Part shown: positions 17,417-24,191 of the stretch, piece after piece
How the letters are laid out: each line of letters begins with the position of its first letter
Position numbering within the stretch: position 1 is the stretch's first letter
Assembly: GCA_965243605.1 (NCBI GenBank)
Contig: CBDEVQ010000033.1
Coordinates: forward strand, 39,731-103,730
DNA from: JBMYYR01 sp965243605
Lineage (GTDB): Bacteria; Bacteroidota; Bacteroidia; Flavobacteriales; CAJXXR01
DNA length: 64,000 nt
Reading direction: 5' to 3'
The notes under the pieces: generated by a model
Database searches by the model: none
The model's input: the letters and a program-made list of their open reading frames with translations, nothing else
What the model was told of the DNA's origin: nothing
Translations under genes and position numbers: made by a program

Positions 17417-18640
17417 ATGATTCAAAAAAAGCTTCCTGTAACGGTATTAAGTGGATTTCTAGGTGCTGGAAAAACAACACTTCTTAATCATATTCTACAC
17501 AATAAAGACGGTTTAAAAGTCGCGGTAATTGTTAACGATATGAGTGAGGTAAATGTAGATGCCAATCTAGTTAAAAGTGAAAACATACTTTCTCGTACCG
17601 AAGAAAAGTTGGTTGAAATGAGTAATGGTTGTATTTGCTGTACACTCCGAGAGGATTTAATGGTAGAAGTGGAACGTTTAGCAAAACAGGATCGATTTGA
17701 CTATTTACTCATTGAAAGTACTGGAATTAGTGAACCTATTCCTGTAGCACAAACGTTCTCGTTTATGGATGAAGATAATGGAATTGACTTGTCTAAATTC
17801 AGTTATATAGACACCATGGTTACCGTTGTTGATGCCTTTAACTTTTTTAATGATTTTGGAAGTCCAGAAACGTTAATAGATAGAGACCTTACAGATATTG
17901 AAGGCGATTACCGAACAATTGTTAACTTATTAACGGACCAAATTGAGTTTGCCAATATTATTATTTTAAACAAAATAGATCTCGTATCCGAAGAGCATCG
18001 TGGTATTTTAAAAGCCATAATACACAAGCTTAATCCATCTGCTCGTATAATAGAATCGAGCTATAGTAAGGTTAACCCGAAAGAAATTTTAAATACAAAT
18101 TTATTCAATTTTGAAGAAGCTGAACAAAGCGCTGGTTGGATAGAAGAGTTAAACAAAGACGAACATACACCAGAAACAGAAGAATATGGAATCCATTCGT
18201 TTGTCTATAGAAGCAAAAAACCGTTTGACCCAGTCCGATTTTGGAATTTCGCCCAACATAAATTCCCGAGTTCTATTATTAGAAGCAAAGGTTTGTTTTG
18301 GTTAGCTTCACGCCAAGAACAAGCCTTAATTTGGGGTCAAGCAGGAGGTTCTTTAAAAGCAGATAGTGCAGGTGTTTGGTGGATTAGCATGCCGTTACAA
18401 CAACGAGTTCAATATTTAGCCTTTACCGATAATCAAGAACAGATAGAGGAAAAATGGGATAAAACCTTCGGAGATCGTATGAATGAAATTGTTTTTATAG
18501 GATTAGGCATAGACGAAAAACAAATTCGAACTCAACTTGATCTTTGTTTATCAACAGGCGAAGAATTGGCCATGCAAAAATGGAAAGATGGCTATGCCGA
18601 TGAATGGCCAGTGGCAAGAGCTCATCCATTAACATCGTAA
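17417..18640 (+). CDS. zigA: COG0523 GTPase, ZigA/YciC-type zinc metallochaperone
   Basis: A 407-residue G3E GTPase. Walker A is 'GFLGAGKTT' (about residues 13-21); the metal-binding signature 'NGCICCTLREDL' (CxCC) follows; the guanine motif is 'NKID'. The C-terminal CobW_C domain ends with 'GDRMNEIVFIGLGIDEKQIRTQLDLCL', and 'VIVNDMSEVNVDANLV' plus 'RTEEKLVEMSNGCICC' match the ZigA branch. These proteins deliver zinc to client enzymes in deficiency and are classic Zur targets. Last gene of the operon. Confidence 0.88.
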   Translation: MIQKKLPVTVLSGFLGAGKTTLLNHILHNKDGLKVAVIVNDMSEVNVDANLVKSENILSRTEEKLVEMSNGCICCTLREDLMVEVERLAKQDRFDYLLIESTGISEPIPVAQTFSFMDEDNGIDLSKFSYIDTMVTVVDAFNFFNDFGSPETLIDRDLTDIEGDYRTIVNLLTDQIEFANIIILNKIDLVSEEHRGILKAIIHKLNPSARIIESSYSKVNPKEILNTNLFNFEEAEQSAGWIEELNKDEHTPETEEYGIHSFVYRSKKPFDPVRFWNFAQHKFPSSIIRSKGLFWLASRQEQALIWGQAGGSLKADSAGVWWISMPLQQRVQYLAFTDNQEQIEEKWDKTFGDRMNEIVFIGLGIDEKQIRTQLDLCLSTGEELAMQKWKDGYADEWPVARAHPLTS

Positions 18641-18752
18641 TACATAATAAAGAAGGCGCTGAGGTTTGGGTGAGTTGTTTTTGGGTTGTGTTTATATTAG
18701 TGACATTTCATGTTATGTCCCTTAGTTAGCAAATTGCTCATCCCCTATCTCT

Positions 18753-18846
18753 CTATTTTATATTGGCTTCAGATAATCTTACGATTAATGTTATACATTT
18801 ACATTTCGTATCTGACCGTATAACAGAAGAAGCCAATATAAAATAG
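18753..18846. repeat. Large nested inverted repeat
   Basis: Perfect 18-bp arms CTATTTTATATTGGCTTC (18753-18770) and its complement (18829-18846) enclose 58 bp that contain a second inverted pair, GTTATAC (18790-18796) with GTATAAC (18818-18824). No ORF. Could be a miniature element, an IS end pair or a structured RNA. It lies at the left border of the Rhs/T9SS array. Confidence 0.6.
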
Positions 18847-18891
18847 CCTTTTTACGTATTCCTTAACATAGGTTTAATTCTCTAAACCCTT

Positions 18892-19095
18892 ACAATTACA
18901 TTTCCTGAAAATATCTTTGAAAGATCTCCTGTAAATATTGGAACTTATAATTCACTTGGGCAACAAATATTTACAAATTCCGTTCATTCTTTAATAACAA
19001 AAATAAATTTTAATGAATACAATTCTGGTATTTACTGCATTGAAGTTGTTAGTCAACAGAATCGTTGGGTAAAAGAATTGATCAAAATCGGTTAA
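18892..19095 (+). pseudogene. Truncated T9SS mini protein (C-terminal sorting tail only)
   Basis: An open frame without start reads 'SPVNIGTYNSLGQQIFTNS', 'LITKINFNEYNSGIYCIE', 'RWVKELIKIG' and stops at 19095. It is a third, more diverged copy of the sorting tail carried by the genes at 21606 and 23507. The 5' end, with signal peptide and YNYDYSATGN region, is missing. Confidence 0.75.
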
Positions 19096-19229
19096 GACTT
19101 ATGTCATAAATAAAATAGTTGGTCTTTTAGATTGATACATCTAACACGAGTTTACTAAATTTCAGTAACCATGGACGTTGACTATTATTTAGGTAGATGA
19201 AATTTATTTAATAGATTAATTTAATAATT

Positions 19230-19547
19230 ATGCATTATTTAGAAAAAAGTTTGCAAGCTTATATTCTGATTTATTTAACTGCTTTTTATTTATATATAAT
19301 TCGTGTATTTTATAAGTATGGAGAATTACCTTTAGTAAGAGAATTAGATAAAAATGTAATTAATATTTCTATTATTGAATACTTATTTTCATTTATTGGA
19401 ATAGTATGGATATGCCTATTAGTATTAATTTTAATAAAACTAAAAAGTCAACAATCTTTAGTAAAAAATAAATTATCTATTTTTCTTATTCTATACATGA
19501 TTGTACATGTATTCCTTAACCCTATATTTTTTTGGTATGTAGATTAA
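19230..19547 (+). CDS. Small three-TM membrane protein, putative immunity protein
   Basis: 105 residues with three hydrophobic helices ('YILIYLTAFYLYIIRVFY', 'YLFSFIGIVWICLLVLILIK', 'LSIFLILYMIVHVFLN'), ending '...FFWYVD'. Size, topology and ending resemble the ORF at 23198 ('...YLWIVD') and, more loosely, 22783. Its place among detached Rhs toxin tips suggests an immunity role (inference). No family recognised. Overlapping or following context: 10 bp before the next ORF. Confidence 0.6.
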   Translation: MHYLEKSLQAYILIYLTAFYLYIIRVFYKYGELPLVRELDKNVINISIIEYLFSFIGIVWICLLVLILIKLKSQQSLVKNKLSIFLILYMIVHVFLNPIFFWYVD

Positions 19548-19557
19548 ATAAGTACTT

Positions 19558-19977
19558 ATGAAGTTATTAAAAATAATATTTATTTCAATCATAGCATTAT
19601 TCATATGTATGATGGGATATATTGAATTGGTTTTAGGTTTAGAATCTAAACATGTTCTATTTCCTCATATAGATACTGTATTTCCAGAAAATTTTGAAAA
19701 AGATAAATTTTCTGAAATAGCAGAAGGAATGTCTGTTTTAGAAGTAGAATCCATTATAGGAAAACCTTTAAAGTATACGATTTATAAAGATTCAACTATA
19801 GACGTTTATTGGAATAATAAACAAGAAGAATGGTCAGATTTTAATACTGAGGTTTCTGCTTATTATTCACTTGATGGTAAATGGAAATATGGTGATTTTG
19901 CTTGGGAGGGCTTTATATTGAGGTACGATAGCATGGGCGTTGTTACTGATATTACGAATAGATGGTTCTATGATTAA
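19558..19977 (+). CDS. BamE/SmpA-like small envelope protein
   Basis: 139 residues with an N-terminal hydrophobic helix ('LLKIIFISIIALFICMMGYIELVLG') and a soluble domain containing 'IAEGMSVLEVESIIGKPLKY', the typical SmpA/OmlA (BamE-fold) beginning, followed by strands 'STIDVYWNN', 'VSAYYSLDGKWKYG', 'FILRYDSMGVVTDI'. The BamE fold occurs in many small lipoproteins and inhibitors. In this array it may act as an accessory or immunity protein; function unproven. Confidence 0.6.
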   Translation: MKLLKIIFISIIALFICMMGYIELVLGLESKHVLFPHIDTVFPENFEKDKFSEIAEGMSVLEVESIIGKPLKYTIYKDSTIDVYWNNKQEEWSDFNTEVSAYYSLDGKWKYGDFAWEGFILRYDSMGVVTDITNRWFYD

Positions 19978-20028
19978 AAATAGATTATCACTAAATAAGT
20001 TGCTCTTGCTTCTGTTCAAAGTGTAGTT

Positions 20029-20763
20029 ATGGGGCAGTCGTTAAAATTTAGTAACTTAACACAAACATTTTTAACAAGTGTAGGTTCATCTGCTATGTCT
20101 ACCCTTGGTGAGGCTATTGCAGGGAAAATTGACAAGTTTACAACAGCTCAAACGAAACGATTCATGATTGGAGTTGCCACATTAACAGGAGGTTTAACGC
20201 AAGCAGTAACAGGTGGGAACTTTATGAGAGGAGCAACAACAGGATTTGCGATTGCACTTCTTAATCATGTGGCGCACTCCAAATCAAAAGTAGAAGAAAG
20301 CACAGAAGGAGATCCTGTTAAGAAAATTAAGGGTCAAACCACATATACTTTTGGGGAAGAGGAAAGAATACCTGATGGTTGTGTACCTACAACATTAAGT
20401 TGGATATTGAAAAAGAATCCACATGACATATTAAATGAATTAATAGCTTTAACAGGGCATAAACAAGGATATACTGCCTCTGAATTAATTACTTATTTAG
20501 AGTCTTTGGGGTATAAAACTGCAAATGTACAAACATTCGATATTCCTATATTACTAAAGGATAGTGGAGGGAAAACACCAATATTACAAATCTTCCCTAA
20601 ACATGTTCGTATGGTTAAAAGCGCAACCTATAACACTGAAACAAAGATAACAAAGATTGATTTTATGGATACTAATTATGGAATTCATACTTCCAAAAAT
20701 GGGGGTATTACTCCTAAAATTAATTACGAACCATATCCATCAAATTTTTTAATATTTTATTAA
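20029..20763 (+). CDS. Detached Rhs C-terminal tip with papain-like toxin domain
   Basis: Residues 1-85 ('FLTSVGSSAMSTLGEAIAG', 'VATLTGGLTQAVTGGNFMRG', 'ATTGFAIALLNHVAH') are the pre-toxin segment found at the end of Bacteroidetes Rhs proteins. Codons of that segment continue in frame upstream of the ATG ('VALASVQSVV'), after a stop at about 19996, so the module was cut from a longer rhs gene. From about residue 110 comes a putative cysteine-peptidase toxin: 'PDGCVPTTLSWIL' (Cys on a helix), 'FPKHVRMV' (His) and 'FMDTNYG' (Asp/Asn). Whether it is expressed alone is unclear. The next ORF (20767) is the likely immunity gene. Confidence 0.65.
   Translation: MGQSLKFSNLTQTFLTSVGSSAMSTLGEAIAGKIDKFTTAQTKRFMIGVATLTGGLTQAVTGGNFMRGATTGFAIALLNHVAHSKSKVEESTEGDPVKKIKGQTTYTFGEEERIPDGCVPTTLSWILKKNPHDILNELIALTGHKQGYTASELITYLESLGYKTANVQTFDIPILLKDSGGKTPILQIFPKHVRMVKSATYNTETKITKIDFMDTNYGIHTSKNGGITPKINYEPYPSNFLIFY
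20140..20276. repeat. Rhs pre-toxin repeat, copy 1
   Basis: 137 bp nearly identical to 22151-22287; encodes the segment from 'TTAQTKRFMIGVATL' to 'LLNHVAH'. Provides homology for toxin-tip exchange. Confidence 0.85.
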
Positions 20764-20766
20764 ATT

Positions 20767-21609
20767 ATGGTACGAAAATTTAATTTCATAATTCTATTTT
20801 TTATAATAAAAAATAGTTTTTCACAGACTAGTAACAATATAACTTACCCAAATGAACTTGTCATTATCAATGACGTTTTTTATTTCTATTTTGATAGGAT
20901 TGATAATTTAGTTGATATTGAGTCAGATCATACTATTTTTAATAGGTTTGAATCAAACAAAAGGTCTCTTTTTGGCTTTCGAGGACAATTAAATCATATT
21001 ATCCCGTTAGAAGATAAAATGATTATAATCAATAATGAACCTATTTTAATTTATGATTATTATTTAACCTCAGAAAAAGATCAATTAGAAATCATTAATC
21101 CTTTTTATAATGATAGTGTATTGTCAGTAATGAATGCAATCTATCAACCTAATGTTCTTGATTCAAAATATATTAATGAATTAAAAGACACTATACAGTT
21201 GGATTTTAGTTCAATTTATTATGACCATGAATTAATTAAATACGAGTATTTTGATAAGAAGACCTCTAAATTTATATCTAAGAAGGTTGATGAAAATATT
21301 AATATTTTCACCAACCAAGAACTAAATAATATAACTGTTTATTTATGTGAAAAAGATGGAGCAGTTAAAGATGCTTTTTTAATTAATCTTATACCAAGTC
21401 ATAATTATTATAAAATTGACGAAATTCAGTGCCAAATTGAAGTTTACCCTTATTTTGGAAATAGATTGATTAATGAATGTGTGGTAAAGGATATTAATGA
21501 AAAAAAGAAATGTTTAACCTTAGAGTTTAATGGGATAATAAAAAAATTTAATCTATCAAAAAACACCGCCTTATACTTACGTAACTTGTTAAATAAAAAG
21601 ACAAAATGA
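20767..21609 (+). CDS. Secreted unknown, putative immunity to the papain-like tip
   Basis: 280 residues with a signal peptide 'FNFIILFFIIKNSFSQ'. Mature part is beta-rich and acidic ('ELVIINDVFYFYFDRID', 'DKMIIINNEPILIYDYYL', 'IQCQIEVYPYFGNRLINECVV'). No family recognised. It begins 3 bp after the toxin-tip ORF, the position of a cognate immunity gene, and its 3' end overlaps the start of the T9SS mini gene by 4 bp. Periplasmic location would fit protection from an incoming protease (inference). Confidence 0.55.
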   Translation: MVRKFNFIILFFIIKNSFSQTSNNITYPNELVIINDVFYFYFDRIDNLVDIESDHTIFNRFESNKRSLFGFRGQLNHIIPLEDKMIIINNEPILIYDYYLTSEKDQLEIINPFYNDSVLSVMNAIYQPNVLDSKYINELKDTIQLDFSSIYYDHELIKYEYFDKKTSKFISKKVDENINIFTNQELNNITVYLCEKDGAVKDAFLINLIPSHNYYKIDEIQCQIEVYPYFGNRLINECVVKDINEKKKCLTLEFNGIIKKFNLSKNTALYLRNLLNKKTK

Positions 21610-22022
21610 AAACAATAATAACAATGTTTCTATTTATATTAGGAGCAGTAAGCGTACAAGCTCAAACGATATATAATTATGATTATTCTGCAACAGGAAA
21701 TATGCAAAGCAGACTAATACAAGCTTTAAAGATCGCTTCGCAAGAAACAGAATCTTTTGAAGAAGTTGAAAAAGAAGAAGTTTTTTCAATCTATCCAAAC
21801 CCTGGAATTAATGAAGTCAATATTTCGTTAACAGAAAATATGATTGAAGAATCTCCTGTAAATATTGGAGTTTATAATTCACTTGGACAAAAAGTATTTA
21901 CAAGTTCAACTCAACCTTTGATAACGACAATAAATATTAGTGAATACAATTCTGGTATTTACTATATTGAAGTTGTTAGCCAACAAAAACGTTGGCTAAA
22001 AGAATTGATAAAAACCAATTAA
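21606..22022 (+). CDS. T9SS mini protein (signal peptide + YSATGN segment + sorting tail)
   Basis: 138 residues: signal peptide 'MFLFILGAVSVQAQ', a short segment 'IYNYDYSATGNMQSRLIQAL' that resembles an Rhs/YD repeat start, an acidic linker, and from about residue 62 a type A T9SS C-terminal domain ('SIYPNPGINEVNISL', 'YNSLGQKVF', 'YNSGIYYIEVV'). There is essentially no cargo. Short proteins of this build precede rhs genes in Bacteroidetes, so this may have been the head of an rhs unit; what follows now is only a toxin tip. Near-identical copy at 23507. Confidence 0.8.
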   Translation: MKTIITMFLFILGAVSVQAQTIYNYDYSATGNMQSRLIQALKIASQETESFEEVEKEEVFSIYPNPGINEVNISLTENMIEESPVNIGVYNSLGQKVFTSSTQPLITTINISEYNSGIYYIEVVSQQKRWLKELIKTN

Positions 22023-22037
22023 GACTTAAGTCATAAA

Positions 22038-22091
22038 AAAATAGCTAATATTTTTCTTTACTTAAAGGTGAAAATAAATATTAGCTATTTT
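22038..22091 (+). terminator. Hairpin terminator after the T9SS mini gene
   Basis: Perfect 16-bp stem (AAAATAGCTAATATTT at 22038-22053; complement 22076-22091) with a 22-nt loop and a following TTTTAGTTTTAT. A related hairpin with two mismatches lies after the second copy. Confidence 0.75.
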
Positions 22092-22150
22092 AGTTTTATA
22101 CATCTAAAAATGGAGTGCCAAATTTCATCTCGAGGATATGTATCTTAATT

Positions 22151-22287
22151 ACAACAACTCAAACGAAACGATTCATGATTGGAGTTGCCACATTAACAGG
22201 AGGTTTAACGCAGGCAGTAACTGGTGGATAATTTATGAGAGGAGCAACAACCGGATTTGCTATTGCTTTACTTAATCAAGTGGCACA
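22151..22287. repeat. Rhs pre-toxin repeat, copy 2 (with in-frame stop)
   Basis: Second copy of the 137-bp Rhs pre-toxin segment. Where copy 1 reads GGG AAC TTT, this reads GGA TAA TTT, so the frame is closed before ATG 22235. Confidence 0.85.
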
Positions 22288-22753
22288 TGCTAAAAGAGAT
22301 CAGGAGAATACTGAAGGTAAAGATCAAAATGAAGACCCTGTTAAAAATGAAGGTCCTAAAGAGCCAATAGTTTTAATTAATCAGTCAACTAAAACCAAAG
22401 GAATTATTAAGTATTTCATAAATGATTCAAGTGCGGTGGTTTACGTTAAGTCTGAGGGAGATGTAATCGTAAATGGTATAGCTTATGAAGATAATAGTGC
22501 AATACCTATTCAACCGGGAGAATCAATTAATGAACCAATTGATGGAGCTAAAGTAATAATTAATGGAGAGATTACAGTACTTAAAGTTCTGGGGAAATAT
22601 TCATTCTTTTATTCTAATCTTAGGGTAACTGATAAAGGTTTTGATATTAGCTTTTATGGTTTTGGAAATAGTTTTATGCAAGAAGCTATTCAAACAGTCT
22701 TACCTGCTGTAATTTGGAACAAATTATGGGATTCTACACCATATATTCCTTGA
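22235..22753 (+). pseudogene. Second detached Rhs tip with a different toxin domain
   Basis: The Rhs-like pre-toxin frame starts abruptly at about 22151, is stopped at 22229-22231 and reopens at ATG 22235 ('MRGATTGFAIALLNQVAHAK'). The remaining 172-residue ORF carries a new C-terminal domain: 'EPIVLINQSTKTKGIIKYF', 'AVVYVKSEGDVIVNG', 'GAKVIINGEITVLKVLGKYSFF', and a hydrophobic end. No family recognised. It may still be translated from 22235, but as a toxin it lacks any delivery part; it is best seen as a stored tip for recombination. Followed after 29 bp by a three-TM protein. Confidence 0.6.
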
Positions 22754-22782
22754 TTTTAATTGTCTCATAATTATCTAAACAA

Positions 22783-23103
22783 ATGAAAAAAATAATAAAG
22801 TATTCCTTCTACGTACTTACAGCTACCACTTCCATTTGGTGGATTTTATTAAGTTTAAATTTAGTATTTAACCAAGAAGAAATATTATCTGTATTATTAT
22901 TAATGTTTTCTATAGTTATGCTATATCAGACATTTTTGTTTATCGTTATATTATTATTGAACTTGTATTATCGACTAAAAAATAAAGAATTTCACATTTC
23001 ATTTTTAATTATGATGTATTTATTATTTAGTAGCCTAGTGATGTACCTTATTCTCTATTTGAATATTTATGATTTAAAAACATTTATATTCTATGAGGTT
23101 TGA
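22783..23103 (+). CDS. Small three-TM protein, putative immunity to tip 2
   Basis: 106 residues with three strong TM helices ('YSFYVLTATTSIWWILLSLNL', 'SVLLLMFSIVMLYQTFLFIV', 'SFLIMMYLLFSSLVMYLILY'). It starts 29 bp after toxin tip 2. Membrane immunity proteins usually protect against toxins acting on the membrane, which hints at the tip-2 target (inference). Confidence 0.6.
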   Translation: MKKIIKYSFYVLTATTSIWWILLSLNLVFNQEEILSVLLLMFSIVMLYQTFLFIVILLLNLYYRLKNKEFHISFLIMMYLLFSSLVMYLILYLNIYDLKTFIFYEV

Positions 23104-23130
23104 TTTTATTAAAACTTAAATTCGAGTAAC

Positions 23131-23160
23131 ATGAAAAAAACGATAACAAATCTCCTATAG
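23131..23160 (+). pseudogene. Start fragment of a T9SS mini gene
   Basis: ATG AAA AAA ACG ATA ACA AAT CTC CTA then TAG: the first nine codons resemble the signal-peptide start of the mini genes at 21606 and 23507, then similarity ends. It marks a recombination joint just before the next small membrane-protein gene. Confidence 0.45.
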
Positions 23161-23197
23161 ATAGTTACAAAAGTAACTTTTATAATTCTTCAACGAA

Positions 23198-23491
23198 ATG
23201 GTAAGAAAAGTATATCAATACAGCTATCTGATAGTATATGTAATATCTATTCTAATGATAGAATTTTATATTCCAGAAAAAAGCAAAAGTTCTATAAATA
23301 ATAGTTTTATATTAAATATAGTAAGCTATTATTTTTTATTGGAATTATTGTCTATCCCGAATACAATTTATGAACTTGTCAGAATGGCTGTTAAACGAGA
23401 TCATAGTATTCGTAATTATCTATATTTATCAGTAAGTATAATCGTAATCTATTTCTTTCTTAAAGGGGAATACCTTTGGATAGTAGATTGA
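23198..23491 (+). CDS. Small three-TM protein, putative immunity protein
   Basis: 97 residues with three hydrophobic helices ('YSYLIVYVISILMIEFYI', 'FILNIVSYYFLLELLSIPN', 'YLYLSVSIIVIYFFLKG') and the C-terminal 'YLWIVD', reminiscent of 'FFWYVD' at the end of the protein at 19230. It has no adjacent toxin tip and is probably an orphan immunity gene left by cassette exchange. Function inferred only from place and topology. Confidence 0.55.
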   Translation: MVRKVYQYSYLIVYVISILMIEFYIPEKSKSSINNSFILNIVSYYFLLELLSIPNTIYELVRMAVKRDHSIRNYLYLSVSIIVIYFFLKGEYLWIVD

Positions 23492-23506
23492 TAAAAACAG
23501 AAAAGT

Positions 23507-23922
23507 ATGAAAAAAACATAGCAATTCTCCTATTAATTATAGGAGCAATAAGTGTTCAAGCACAAACAATATATAACTATCAATATTCTTCTACTGGAAA
23601 TATGGAGAATAGATTAATTCAGGTTTTGAAGATAGCTTCTGAGGAAACAGAATCTTTTGAAGAAATTGAAAAAGAAGAAGTTTTTTCAATTTATCCTAAC
23701 CCTGGAATAAATCAAGTCAATATTTCGTTAACAGAAAATATGATTGAAGAATCTCCTGTAAATATTGGAGTTTATAATTCACTTGGGCAAAAAGTATTTA
23801 CAAGTTCGACTCAATCTTTACTAACAACAATAAATATTAGTGAATACAATTCTGGTATTTACTGCATTGAAGTTGTTAGTCAACAGAATCGTTGGGTAAA
23901 AGAATTCATAAAAACCAATTAA
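23507..23922 (+). pseudogene. T9SS mini protein, copy 2, frameshifted in an A-tract
   Basis: About 93% identical by eye to the 21606 gene over the last 270 bp. The expected start ATG 23507 is followed by seven A's and a stop (ATG AAA AAA ACA TAG); with eight A's it would read MKKNIAILLLIIGAISVQAQ, a signal peptide. The downstream frame is fully open to TAA 23922 with 'YQYSSTGNMENRL', 'SIYPNPGINQVNISL', 'YNSGIYCIEVV'. So it is off by one base in a homopolymer: decayed, phase-variable, or a sequence error. A TTG at 23476 opens the frame but would not give a proper signal peptide. Confidence 0.7.
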
Positions 23923-23942
23923 GACTTAAGTCATAACTATAG

Positions 23943-23988
23943 TAGCTAATATTTTTCTTTACTTGAAGATGAAGAAAAATGTTAGCTA
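23943..23988 (+). terminator. Imperfect hairpin terminator, copy of the one at 22038
   Basis: TAGCTAATATTTTTCTTT (23943-23960) pairs 16/18 with 23971-23988; followed by TTTTAGTTTTAT. Duplicated together with the T9SS mini gene. Confidence 0.6.
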
Positions 23989-24066
23989 TTTTAGTTTTAT
24001 ACATCTAAAAATGGAATATTCCAGGTGTAAAATTTATAAAACAATTATTTAAAAGTTTCCTACAAT

Positions 24067-24112
24067 CTTAAAGAGCTTGATTCTTAGATTAAATAGAATC
24101 AAGCTCTTTAAG
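24067..24112. terminator. Bidirectional hairpin terminator
   Basis: Perfect 18-bp stem CTTAAAGAGCTTGATTCT (24067-24084) with complement at 24095-24112, 10-nt loop. Closes the array and lies downstream of the outer-membrane protein gene on the other strand. Confidence 0.75.
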
Positions 24113-24191
24113 TATAACTTATTCTTCGTATTTTAAAAGATATAAACCCTTAATCATATTTCATATAAACATAAAGATGTACTGAATGAAC

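Noticed and set aside
23476..23506. TTG-started version of T9SS mini copy 2
   Set aside because: Gives a charged leader not seen in the sister copy; comparison shows the true start is ATG 23507 with a frameshift.
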